The notes under the pieces are model-generated. The model saw only the letters and a program-made list of their open reading frames with translations. It had not been told where the DNA came from and made no database searches. The position numbers and the translations under genes were made by a program. Of a stretch of 64,000 bases of DNA, positions 1 through 13,400 are shown one piece after another; position 1 is the first letter of the stretch; each line of letters starts with the position of its first letter. This stretch comes from Calamus simplicifolius (taxonomy: Eukaryota > Streptophyta > Magnoliopsida > Arecales > Arecaceae). Location of the stretch: contig UESW01004826.1 of assembly GCA_900491605.1 (NCBI GenBank), positions 202,428 through 266,427 of the forward strand. Reading direction: 5' to 3'.

Positions 1-2
1 CC

Positions 3-765
3 AACATGTTGGAGGAGGATAAGCTTTTTAACTTCCTCGCAAACCTACAGGGATAGGCACAGGCCGAGCTTCGCAGGAAGAAGGTGAGGGATATTCCTTC
101 AGCCTTCGTAGCAGCAGAGGCATTGGTGGACTTTCGTAGCAGTATGACTTCGGGTAGTGGTAGCCAAGGCAAGGACAAGCGCAAGAGTGTGTCACCACCA
201 TGGGGTTGAGCAGGCAAGAAAGAGGACGTGCCAGCATATGCAGCAGTAAAATGAAGGCACGAGCAAATTTTAGCGGATGCTTCGTATGCGGAGGACCGCA
301 TTTGGCACGGAAGTGTCCAAGGAAAGTGACGACGGTAGCCACCGTTACTAACCAAGAAGATAAGGCATCTGAGAGTTCAGAGGAAGGGCCAATAGTGAGG
401 TTATCCCCACCAATAGCAATCGGAACCTTGACCACGATGGAGCAAAGCCAAGGTCTGATACACGTAAGGGCTTGGGTCAATGGGAGGACAGTACGGGCCT
501 TGGTTGACACCGGCGCAATGCACAGTTTCCTGAGCCAGGGAGTGGCGCACAGATTGGGCCTAGGAGCGCTTTCCAAGCCTTGTCAGGTGAAGCTCGTAAA
601 CTCCGAGGAGATGGAGTCTTTGGGCCAAGCATAGGCCACATTGGAGGTGGGCTTATGGTAAGGGCGCTACAGCATGAAGGTTCTGCCACTCGACAATCTT
701 GACATGGTGTTGGGCATGGATTTCTTCATCAACGACAAGGTCAAGGTTATGCCTTATTGCGGAGG
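3..765 (+). pseudogene. Ty3/gypsy gag end, zinc knuckle and protease remnant
   Basis: Three retrotransposon pieces follow one another. At 3-170 the reading resembles the end of a plant gypsy gag, with an acidic and arginine-rich segment and an in-frame TAG at 51-53. At about 278-320 there is a CCHC zinc knuckle (CFVCGGPHLARKC). At about 500-545 there is an aspartic protease active site (LVDTGAMHSFLS). A further protease-like piece with GMDFF follows at about 690-765 in another frame. No reverse transcriptase, RNase H or integrase lies between here and the LTR that starts near 1158, so most of pol has been deleted. The 5' part lies outside the window. The family assignment to gypsy is firm; the lineage (possibly a chromovirus) is a guess. 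Confidence 0.7.
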
Positions 766-1157
766 CATCCTGATCCGAAGATGTAGACGTCCTAGTATTG
801 TGCCAGCAAAGGGATGAGGCAAGACGGTGAAGGGCTAGGGCGGAGCGTCCTACCACCAGACTTGAGGTTGCGGGCAACCTCGCGTAAGTGACGGCGCATG
901 CAGGCACTGGGGCGGCACATACGCAGCAGGCTTGGGTATGTCAGCCTGCAGCAGGCAGGATGGTTCGGCAAGAAGGCTATCCAACCGGGGAGGCATCAGT
1001 AGGTGCGCATGGCAGATGGCCGCGTTGGGACCCGGGAGACTTTGGCTAGGAGGGCCAAGGTGTGCGGCGATGAGGTGCGCTAGGAGGGTGCACAGTGCGG
1101 CAGTATCGAGCTCCAGCATGGCTCGATGAGGGCATCGAGATTTCAATGGGGGAGGAT

Positions 1158-1995
1158 TGTTACCGACCGGCCTAGGAGGGTGCGCGGGTCAGCCGGGCGC
1201 GCGGCCCAACTGGGTGCACAGCCCAGATCGGCTGCATGACCCACGCATCCAAGCTGGCACGCGGCCAGTTTGGCAGCGGGCATGGGCAATCCGCCTAGCC
1301 AACTAGCACCATATTTTGGGAGTTCTCTTGAGGCGGTTCCAAGGGCCAATCTTGACCCTTCATCAAGCATCCAACAGCAAAGAAGGTGGCACACATTGGA
1401 GGGACTCTTAGGCGATGTTTAAGGCAGTGATTCCACATGGATTTGATGCGCAAAGGGGCAGCGGCTTTCCATCTATAAAAGAAAGGCAGCAGGTTTTCAT
1501 GGGAGGTAATTCAGCAAGCACTTAGCGTGCAGTCTTGATCATACGGCTTGACTAGCGAAGATCAAGGCAGTGCAGAGGTCTAGGCCAGGTGGGCTTGGAT
1601 GCAGACGAGACTAGGCCAGTACGCACAGGATGTGTGCGGGTGTGAGGCACTAAGGTCAGTTTCGTATTTTTAAGCGAGGTTGGAGCGGACACTTTGAGTA
1701 ATCTTTGTAAGAAACAGAGAGATGTGTTTGGCCTACGGGCAACCTTATTATATCCAAAGTTACTTAATGGAAAGTTCTTTGGTTGGAAAGGCTTTACTTT
1801 CTGTATATCGTTGTATTTGTGGAACTTGACTTTTATTTTATTGTTGTGGGGTCTAGGTTGGTTAGGAGAGGAACCTTCTAACACTATCACCGATAGACGT
1901 AAGGACCTAATGGCCATAAGGAACATTTGCACGTGCCGATTGAAAGCCTGGTGACACATGACCCTGAAATCTCTCATCCTTTATCACCTTGTACA
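1158..1995 (+). repeat. Probable 3' LTR of the left-edge gypsy element
   Basis: A purine run (gggggaggat) at about 1147-1156 looks like a polypurine tract and is followed by TGTTAC, a normal LTR start. A TATA-like box (ctataaaag) lies near 1473, about 315 bases in, as expected for an LTR promoter. The 3' boundary is not certain; a CA near 1995 is one candidate. The 5' LTR is not in the window, so the boundaries cannot be checked by comparison. Confidence 0.45.
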
Positions 1996-3266
1996 TTCTT
2001 CAAACCCCCCCCCCCCCTACCAATTTTCAGTCAAAGAAAAGATCCATGGAGTTGGCCCCAGAGCCTGCTCTAACTTGGAGTCACCCAGGACTCTGTGAAG
2101 CCTGTTGGGAGCCCATTCTACATGCCGGGAAGGTGATGCAGTGATGTGGTGGATAGCAGCAACTGCGTTCTGGGGCTTGCCAGGGGACTCTGGCAGCACT
2201 GACGGTGGCTTCTCTCGTCAGGATCTCAGGCTGAGACGAACGAAAATGCTCCATATCTCCCATTTCTTTAAATTATTATGATTTTTCAAATATTTGATGG
2301 GAACTTCGAACAACCAAACTCATAACAAAGGAGAGTATTGGGATTCAGTAAGACTGTTGTTTTGGCCAGTAAACAAAAAGTTTGATTGAAATGTTAATGA
2401 AATGTGGAAAGGCTTCAGGCATCGATAGGGCCAAGCCATGACACACAGCTTATAGAGCTTTGTAAAATGGTCCGCAGTCAAGCCGATGCTACAACATGGT
2501 TTCCTCATAGCTTTCGGCTTAGGCGTGACTTGCAGCAGAAGCCTTAAGGCTACGCCTGCACGTCTTTCATCTCCCCAGGCTTAGAGAGCGGGTAGAGAGC
2601 TCTGGAAATACCGATTTTATAAAAATCTCTATTCACATGAGTCAAGAAGAACTTGGTTCCTCAAACTCGATGGTCATTCTTCGCACAACCAGTCTCATCT
2701 TGCAATTATTCCCATTGAACTGGCGAAAGCTCTATCACAAAATATTAGCACGGTGTTGGATTTCATTTCAGCGCTCTCATGCTATGCAACATTGGAATAA
2801 GTAGCGTGACTTACTAGCGCATTTCTTGTAGTCCAGTCCAGCATGTCATCTGTTATTACAAAGATTATATCATGATGATAAAAAAATAAGAAAAAAACAA
2901 CCCAGAGAAATCAATGCCTACGTTCTTCCGAGCATTGCAACGACAACAAAGCCTCAATTCTAGGCACCAGGCATTAACATCTCAGAGTCTATAATTCCAT
3001 GCGTCTTTATTACTCGTGTAACAAAGCACTGTCGGTTCAGCCGACATCAATTGGCACTGTCCATCCTCAAAACTAAACATGTACCTTGAAGAGATCATTA
3101 TAATTTGACTGTAAAATAACTTTAGGTGGATGTAAAATGTGCGCTGCTAGCGCAAATCTAACGACAGAAAAGAAATAAAATAATACTTCTAGCTGGCACA
3201 GTTCCTCTCGTCATGGAAGAAAAATAAAGAATCGCCCAAAGGTTCACCAAAGTTGTCAAAGATCTG
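1996..3266. other. Gene-free stretch; the right part is helicase 3' UTR
   Basis: A run of 10 or more C lies at about 2007-2017. From 2040 to 2560 there is moderately GC-rich sequence that I do not recognise. The last part, about 2990-3266, is likely the minus-strand 3' UTR of the helicase, with an AATAAA signal on the minus strand at 3006-3011, about 256 bases after the stop codon. Confidence 0.4.
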
Positions 3267-6200
3267 TCAATAGTGGTAAACATTTTGGCTGTGCAATAGC
3301 TCAACAGCTGCAGCAACAACACTCTTTCCCTCTTCAGAGATATCAAGCCCTGGCTCCTCAATTTTCCTCTGCAGAAGTTTGTCAAGTTCTCCTCTTAACC
3401 TCTGTCAGAATCAAATACACAGCTTTAATAATGAGAAAGAAGCTCCAGCAGTTTTCCTCTTAGAAAGCACACAAGATTTTAATGCTACCTATATAAGCAT
3501 CATATTCTCCTGTATGGAACACGCTATAAAGTTTATTGTTCATTCCCCTCGGTTCCCTTAATTTTCTTTCCACATCTATTCTTCTTCTTACCTTTTCTAC
3601 ATTTTCTGAATAGTCAACAAGCAACAACATTTTTTTTCCTGTTTAATGGTTATACTATAGCATCTACATTATTTGGCAAGCTTTTGATTTCATCAACACT
3701 CTAATAATCAGAACTTTAATCTTATACATCTACATCTTAGTTAGCATGTTATCATGTATGTTTGGAACTCTTTATTTTCCTCCAATGAAAGAAGAAACTC
3801 AACTATAAGACCATAAATGCTGCCAAAAAGAAAAAGTATAAGACCATAATAAATTATCATCTAATTTGACCAGCATACACTGGCATTTCCTTGCATAGAA
3901 TTCCTTCAACGGTAGCACTTTGTTACCTGGATTAGTTGGATTACACTTTTTGATGCCGAGAAATGAAGATAGCCTCCAAGCATCTCAATGCCCTCTCCAG
4001 TCTTGCTTGGCATGAGGGTTCCTCCAAAGAGGAGTAAAGCATAATCTGATATATTTGTCGAGTCCCTAACATAAATACTTGCAGTCTTCACCTTTTCACT
4101 ATAAACCATGTAAGGTAAAGGGAAAAATTGGACTCCTGCATTCACAGAAGATGGATGTATATCAACTTTTCCAACATCTTTACTGTAAAATGATGTCCTC
4201 CTCTTTCCCATTTTACACTGGATGACGTTGGGATAAAGCCCAGCACATAGGACAGCGCACACCATTTCCAGATCATCTCCATATTGGCTATGTGCCTGGC
4301 ATGGAAAACATAACACCAAAAAATTAGACATGGATGAAACAAATGTCTAAAATTACAAATGGCATGGAAAGTAGCAGACCATGGCGGGCAGCCAACCTAC
4401 TACAAGCATGCGTGAGCCCAGTAGCAGAGCCAGGATATTGCTCAAGAGGAAGCAGCCATAGATATGATTCTCTAAGATAAAAGTGGTAAAATGCATTTGT
4501 ATTACCCAAATAATTTACAATGAGGAAAGTTAAAAATCAAATTTATAAACAGAAAACGCAACTGATATGGTTTTATCGTATCATAAACATTTAACCAGAT
4601 TACAGAAAAATGGAAGACTTCAAATATATAACTAATTTAGAAGAAGGCATGCTTGAATGAATGCAAAATAGCAGATATTTTTCTCTCTTCACATAACCAT
4701 TTAAATTAACATAACAATCAGAAACTAAAATTAGAGATTATAGAAAAAAAAAATGAAACATACCCAAATTAGCATAACAATCTGAAACTAAAATTAAAGA
4801 TTATAGAAAAAACTGAAATAAATAAAGGAGAAACAGTGAAGATAGAGCAAAAGAATATATTAACACTTGTTATGGTTCTGGTTTTTGAGGCTGTGTTAGG
4901 GCATGAGATTCGAGCCAAGGTCGCTAGTCTGCAAGAACCAGTGAATTTACCAATAAATCAAGTTGGTATTCTCTTTACATTGATTCCTTTAATTTTCAGA
5001 ATGAAGCCCAATTGCATATGTCTTGACATTTTTGAGTAGATTCTAAAGAAGAAGGCTTACAATCTTGTGAATCCAATGTTACAGACAAGCACTAAAAGGT
5101 ACCACCCACAACCAGCCCCATACCACTCATATGTAATGCACCACGGTTCGATATACAATCGCTCTCCAGATGGTTCAGGAGGCAAAGTGACCCCGTACCC
5201 ACTCTACCCCTCTTTTTTCCTGTTCGTGTGAACTGGCCTGTGCTGCCCCCTACCACAGCAGGAACTTTTATAGCTTGAGATCAGCAGGGGTCCGCGTCTG
5301 TAGTTTTAAATCGTTTCAGATCATATTAAGCTAGTAAGTCCGACAAACTAGGCATCTGATTACCATGATCAGACGCAAAGATACCCCAACTCTGCATAAA
5401 ATTCTGCACAATATAAAAGCTAAGATTCTGAAGCAGCCAATGTCACGTGCCTCAAAATTTTAGGCATACCAAGGGGAAAAAGCATAATCTTCAATTAACT
5501 AAAGATGGTAACATGATGCAACCCAAATTATCATTCAACTTAAAATGCAGATATCAGAAATCTAATGGATACTCAAAAAAGAGTTAAAAATGCATACCTT
5601 GAGTCCTCTAGCCTTGCTTACAAAACCTATGTCAGATAATAAACCAAAAACTGGTTTCGCATGTCTTCCATCATCCGCAATGTCATGGGGGATAAGAAAT
5701 TCTCCCAACAGAAAGCATGTTCTCTTCCGCTATGTTTTGCATCCTTCCATGCTTCAAAAGCTTTTAAAAGAGCTATATGATCACTGCAAAAAGTTAGGAA
5801 TCCATCAAACTTTTGGACAGGCTTTAGCTATCAGCAAATATGTTTGGTCAATGTGAAGAATTATTATCGAAAAGACACATCAATGAGTTGAAAATATATT
5901 CCCTAAAGACCCTGCAGCAAATTTTAAAAAGTACTACATTATCCATAAGGCAAGTTCTGTTAAACTGTATTTAACAGTTAATTAAGACATATTAGAGATA
6001 GGAGCAATAAAACTTCAGCAGCTTTCTGCAACAAAGTGGCAACCAAAACATATTCCTGTGCTTAACACACAACAGTCATCTGAGAACACCTTTCAAAACC
6101 TTTTGACAATCAAATGTCAGAAGGTTAGGGTCTCCACTATGAAAATTGCAATTCTAAACTTTCTATAGACAATGACAACAGAACACATATTGTGCAACAT

Positions 6201-9200
6201 TAAATGATTGCGAAAACCATACTTTCATATTTCAATACTCCATCATAGTTGAATTCTAAAGATGAATGGCCAAAAATTAACAATATCATAAGATCAAGCA
6301 TGTGTATCTCAGTAAATCCTACAAAAAGTAAGTACAGTTGAGTGGAGTGCATAAAATGACCTGTAAGAATCACCAGCAAAGGATCTCTTAGCAGCATCTG
6401 CTTCCTCTTTCCTGTTTATTGGCAGGACAAATGGGTCTCGATGCGCAACAGCAGCAGCAATTGTCAACGCTGGATCTAGACACTGGAATATAGCTCCAAT
6501 GAGAAGCATTTTTCCAATATTCGGATCCAAAGGCAGCGTGCAAAGATGACGTCCTGTATTAGTTGGGAAAAAATCCATAACAACATTAATATGACAAAAT
6601 ACCATAACCCAATGGTAATATATTTTAAATTACACATATACAGACCAAGAGGAGTGAGTTCCTCGATTTCATCTAGTGCCCCTATTGTTTTGAGAAGTTC
6701 GAGTGCATTTTTAACAGAGAGTGGATCGGGTGGCTGAAGTGCCTTGGCTAAGAATGTGGCAACTGCTCCAAGCTGTAGGCTTTTAATATTAAGACATAGT
6801 TCTTGCAATGGAGTTCGAAGAATTTCAGGCAATTGAAATTGTAGCATTGCATCATGTATCACTTTTGGATACAACCTATAACAAACACCAGGTTGAACAC
6901 GCCCTGCACGCCCCCGCCTCTGTTCAAGATAAGAGTCATCATTGATGATCAATGTAACTACAAGGTTCAAATAAATTGATTTACCTGATGTGCTGAAGCC
7001 TTTGATATCCATGATGGTAATAGGCATGCCAACTTATTCAGAGCATCATAACTCGTTTCCTTTGCCTTTCCACAGTCAATAACATACACAACATCATCTA
7101 TGGTAATACTACTTTCTGCTATATTTGTTGCTAGAACAATTTTCCTGCAAGTATTAACAGAATACAGCAAATGAATCATTGGTTGTTGTAAATGGTTTAG
7201 TTAGGATCTTCACATAAGTTTATATGGTTTTGAAGATATGTATGATAGCTTGGAGGAAATGGAAGAATTGAAAAGCACAAGATGAAAAACAAATATCTAT
7301 GGTGCAGAAAACTCCCTTGTGTTTCCAGATTCTAACAAACCAAGCCAAACCAATCCTCAGCTTGTTTTTAAGAAAATTACCATTCTTAGAAATGCACTTT
7401 TTATGATAAACTGATAACTAATGGTTGTTTTCATGACCTCGAGTCTTTGAGGTAATTTATCGGCCAACAATGGCCCAAAAAAGGTCCAGTGTCTATAACT
7501 GTCTTTATGCAAATGCTACTATCTACTTCTAGTTTGTGAGTTGCTAAGAAACAGTAGGATGCCTTTAGGCCAGTTCTTATTCATAGAAGATATTCTCATT
7601 TCTCATCAGCATATCTACATAGCAAGCAGTTTCATAGTATTCTGTGCACATAAAACCCATAAAATATATTTCATAGAACATCAGAACAATAAATATAAAA
7701 GATTGAAGCAAATCAGGTGCATTATGCACATAAAGTCAAAAGCTAAAAAGTGACATTCATGACAGTACCTGATTACAAAATCTCTAACATGATAAGTCAT
7801 TCATGACCATGTTTAGGAAATAGAAAACAAAGAGCACTTGCCTCATATTACTTGGTGGTCTATCAAAAATTTCGCGCTGATTTGCAGTTGGCATGGAGCC
7901 ATGCAATGGAAGAACTAGAAACTTGCTAGAATTTCCAAGGAAATTGTTCCCCTTAATTTTGTCAAGCAGCTTAGATATCTCATCCCAACCTGTGAGGAAC
8001 ACTAGGATCGCTCCATCTTTTTCATGGCGACAGATATATTCTATTGTTGCTTCCACCTAAAGATATAGTACAATCAGCTCGTATACAAGATTGGGCAACT
8101 GATAAACATTTAAGAAGCAGAAAGTAGTAGTATAAAAGGGAATCTAGCAAAAAAAACGATATGGCATCTCTACAGCAAATGACATAAGAAGAATTTTTTT
8201 GAGCAAACTAAAATCAGGTATGTTTGTCCTTGATATTTGTTAAAAGGTACCATGAAGCATATCAACATCTAGTAAACAATGTGCCATTTCATGAATTCCA
8301 ACAAGGCTAGGGGCATCTCATAAATGCCAACAGATGTTGTCCATGTAGGAAGCATGAAAAAGCTTAAAGCTAAAATTTTGATCCATGAAACCCTCTAATA
8401 TGGAAGAAGAAAGAACCAGAAAGAAGACTGGACAAATTACCACCATGGTAGAAAGAAAAATCATGAAATCTTGATTAGTGCAAAGCATATTTCTTTTGTT
8501 ACAACAATAATTATATTAAAACTTCATGATAACTTCATCTAAAATCAATAAGCCTTATTTTATCAACTTCAGATAATTATTATGAGCCTTCATCATTGTT
8601 GGCAACACTGAAGGGCTGTTTTTACTCCAAGCAGTTTGAGTATGCCTTGGTTCTCCAGCTGTTTACAGCCTTTCCCAACCATGTGAAAAATGAAAGGCAC
8701 ATCTTTAGTAAGTTTGAGTTTGCTACTTTGATGGCATTAGTCAAGGCAAACATCCAACATTCTTAAGGAAGCTACCAGTGAAGACAAACATTCATCAGAA
8801 ATCAAAATTTTGTGATAATGTGTACTGATGACATCTCCATTCATAATACTGGTTGAGATGCAACTTTACCATAGTTGTAGACATTAATAGAAAACCAGGG
8901 AAACAAGATATATGTAATTTTACTAGGCTAATGTTCAGGTTCATATGCATCCTACATCATATTCTTCCCAAAAGAGACACTAGTTTTCAAGCATCATCAT
9001 GGTGGAGACTCTTCTTTCACCATTGCTTCCACCAGCTACTATGAAAATCGCTGACACATGAATATACAATGATACACAAGGAGTGTGCTTGAAGAAAAAA
9101 TTCCAAAACAAGACTAGGAAAGAGACAGCTTTTCCCTAAAGATGATATTACATAGCTATAATATTTCATCTCCAACAAACTTTCACAATATGATAACCTG

Positions 9201-10378
9201 ACCTTAAGCTGTCTATGGTAATGAAATTTTAGGGAAAAACAATTTTCATTATTGAACACTCAGGGCATGCTCGGTGTTGGTTAGAAAAAGCCCTTTCTAT
9301 AACTTTTCAAGTAAATGAAGCACTTCGTTAAAAAGTAAAATAAAAAGTCTTTGTTGATATCATTTGAGAAATTCTCCTACAAAAGTCATTAAACAAACAA
9401 GCACTTTTAGGAGAAGATAGAAAGCTAATTTCTAGTTTCTTTGGTGAGATTGCTCCTTGTCTTCAAAAATGGTGAACTTATTCACACAAAGTAGTTATAT
9501 AGCATGTGATTCAAATATACTAAAAGGGAGAGGTTTTCTGTATCAACCCATACCACTTCATATTTGACAAATTTTACAAATGTAATAAGTTGGTATGTTA
9601 CAGGGACCCAACATGGTACAGTTGTTATCATGCTATCATGCCTCTAGCAGTATGCCATGTGTTAGCATGGGTGTGTACTGTATCAAGATGGCACATTGCA
9701 GTAAACTATCAGCCCAGGGTCCAATACCAAGACTGAAAAGCTTGCCAAAATGCACTTTTTAATTTAAGAACTTGAATGAATGTGAATTTTCAGAACAATC
9801 TTTAGAAAAAGCAGAAGCAACATGAAATACATATTTAAAGCTTCAAGATCATCTCAGGGTCATAACTCATAAGAATCAAGTAAATCTGCATTCTTCCATC
9901 AACAAAATCTGCATGCCAACATATGTAATAGAAGAAATTTACAGGGAAGTAATAATGAATTCCAAGTTACTTACAAGACCCAAATCTAGTTGTGCACCAT
10001 CCCACACTTCGAGAGATTGCCTCGTAGATATGCTGTAGTTTTTGTATTGGGCATCAATATCAACATCCTACATATATATTAAAAAAAAAGAAGAAGAAGA
10101 AGAAGAAAAATGATAATGTGACTTTAGACAACCAAGAAAGAATGAAATACCAGAATATGACTGAAAAGCATTCAAGTCCATTTGCTGCATAAGGAAACTC
10201 CCCATTATGAATAGGTACTAAATTGTGTTAGGAAAAGGGTAAGTCCAGGGTAGCAAGGATGGATGTTGTGAAAATAAGTTTGGAAAATATTGCAATATTA
10301 CCAAAAGGTTGCCCTTAACAGGAATACATGGCAAATGAGGATTATAATAGTTAAGCTTAAGGCATCGTGTGTGTGTGT

Positions 10379-10422
<44 letters not shown>

Positions 10423-13400
10423 GCATAAAGGAAAAGATGTTGACTTAACAGAAATAATTAGGTGCATTGAAGTGACTAAAATTTTAGCATGGAACATAAG
10501 AAGGGTATTCAGGTATGAATTCAGATTCACCTCAAACATCTCAGTCAATGGATCATTTTTGGTTGATGGCTGTCTTCTTCTTCTTCTTCTTGAGTTCCCC
10601 TGAAAATTATCAAACTCTGACTGAATCTTGTACCGTGTTTTCTCCAGAACATCTTCTAAAAACATTTCTGCTACAGGATAAGTCAGCCCCTGTAAATGCA
10701 AAAAGTCATTGAACAGAACCTAAATTGTGGAAAAAATAATCCAAGTAAATTCTTTTGTTCAATGTTTTGGGTTATATGTTGGTATACCGGTATATGGATG
10801 ACTGGTGCATTCCCAAAGTATGTAGAGAATAGATCAGCATTTATTGTGGCACTCATTAATATTAGACGAAGATCTGGACGCCTGGGCAGAAGGTCACGCA
10901 AAATTATAATAAGGAAATCCTCATTCATGCCCCTTTCATGAATTTCATCCACCAGTAAATGACTGACACCTTCTAAATCTGGCTCCTGAACCTGCCATCC
11001 ATGAACTAATTTAGGTAGACAAAGGAAAGATCAAAATAGATTATGCCTAGATGTAGAATAGTAATATGCAGAGCATAACTAAAACAAAACCAAACTCATA
11101 AATTCCATATCGATTTGGTTCTCATCAGCCCTAGGTAAAAAGATTAAAATAATTGGGATAACATAAATTTCAAATCAATTTGGTTCTGATCAGCCCTAGG
11201 TAAAAAGACTAAAATAATTGTTTTATCCCAAATAGTCCAATCCTTCAACACAAAGGGAAGCTTTCTGTTATAGCCTAGTTTTGACCCAGCTCTTTCAGAA
11301 CTGTTACATTTATTATGCATTATTTTGCTTCAAATGAATTTTCAGACACACCAATAACTCTTGCTCGGTTCCAAAAAAAATCAATTTCCATCAAAAAAAT
11401 GGATGGATGCTAATATTACCTCGTACTAGAGGATCCATCAGCTAATACAAGTTTCTTGACATAAAGACGATAATCAGGGGAAAAAAGAAATGTTATTTGC
11501 AATCATTAATGTTCTTGGTACAACTATCTTGCTCTGCATCCTTGGTTTCTAGAAATTCAATAAAATCCAACAGGTTAAATATACATAGCTTATAAAAACG
11601 AAACTGCTATGTTTCCCCAAGAATCTACCAACAAAGGGTGTAAACATGGTTTTTTAACACTATACACAGAGTGACAATTGTTAATTTGGGGTCAAAATGC
11701 CAGCTCTAGTTTGATGGCTCAGAAAAAAACTTTGAGCTGAAAGTTTCGGGGAGGTTTTGGTGGAGAAGAAATATTCTGCATGTAAAAATGAACATCAGGA
11801 CAATTGATGCATATGAGAAAACAAAGTAGTGAAAATCTTGATTGAAGCAGGTAAAATATATTATTCAACAGAACAAGGACATCTAATTGGAGCAGAGGCA
11901 TGGAAGACCTAATATATAGTTTTACTAAATGAAGTGGAAATAAATAATGCAATGCATCCCAGCTTTTATTGTTATTCTGACATGGATCACCGCATCCAAG
12001 CAAAGTACCCAAGCAATCTTATATGCTAGGGCCAGGGCCATAATAGAGCTACTATACAAGGTTTTGTTTCAATCTTAAGGTTCTAAAACAAACCGAGTTT
12101 AACCAAACCATGAAAGACAAGAAAAGGATGATGATAACAGCCAACTTATAAACCTTAGCAACAGCTATGTTCATCAATAATACTATACGATTTTATTCAT
12201 CATGATGTTGAGAGTTATTTAATCAAAAAAATCTAGCAAACACTACTTGAGATACACACAACATTGAAAACATGCTGCTTCTTCAAATCCCTTATAAATA
12301 TCAAATTCAGTAGCATAAGATGATATAGTTTTAATTTCTAGCCAGGGAAAAAATGATTCACAGAGTCATATAAGAATAGGACACTAATAATAATGACCAA
12401 AGTAGAACCACAAGGAATCAGATGTGGCAGTTTTAAGTTGACCATAAAAGTAGCATCAACAACTCAAAAACCAGAACCCAGCAAGCTAAAGGTTATCTGG
12501 AACTGATCTCATTAAAACTGATTTTTTTATTTAAAAAAAGAACCACAGATGACACCATTTTTGCAAATAGGAAATCAAGTGGGAAATATCCTCAGTACCA
12601 GTCTCCGAAGCAATATTCCTGTTGTGCAAAATAAAAGGCGTGTTTGAGCAGAACGCTTTTCTTCCAATCGGATCTGGTAACCTATACTTTCTCCAAGATT
12701 CTCACCCCTTTCAGATGCTATTCGTGCTGCAACAGATATAGCAGATATTCGCCGTGGTTGAGTACATATAATGTTGCAATCCGCCCCATGAAGACGTTCT
12801 ATTTCTTCCTCCAGTATGAATTGAGGTAGCTGCGTAGTTTTGCCACACCCTGTCTCTCCAGACACAACAAGCACCTACGCTCCCAGAACAAATTGGAATT
12901 CCAGCAATCACAAATTCTAAATAAGAGGCCACTAGTCTAAGAAAAACACATTCAATATGCTTGAACAAGTCACTTAGTTAAATACGAGAAGTTTTTGAGA
13001 AATTGAGTCTGCTGATGGAAAAGAATATGAAAAGGAAAACAAGAACTTCACAAAAATATCAGATTAGTTGAAATAAACTACCAAGCTATCACCAGTTAGA
13101 CAACGGTTTTATATGGGTAAGCAACATTGCACCCTTACTGGTAGCATTTAAATTTCATGCATCTAGGATTAAGATAAAGACTGGTCATGAAATCCATGGT
13201 TCATGCAAAGAGCCATGTGATAGCCAAAGAAGAGCAAATTTCCCACTGCAGAATAAAACCAATTCACATCAATGATGATGCTATAATTATCTAATGATTG
13301 ATATTAGCATCCATTTATTTATTAAAAAATGAGTGTTGAAAGTACAAAAGACACTTCCCTATGAAGCATGTGAGGTACTTGGTTAAGCCTTCTGATGAAC

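Noticed and set aside
28..576. Minus-strand 182-residue open frame
   Set aside because: Antisense to gypsy gag/protease motifs; no domain of its own.
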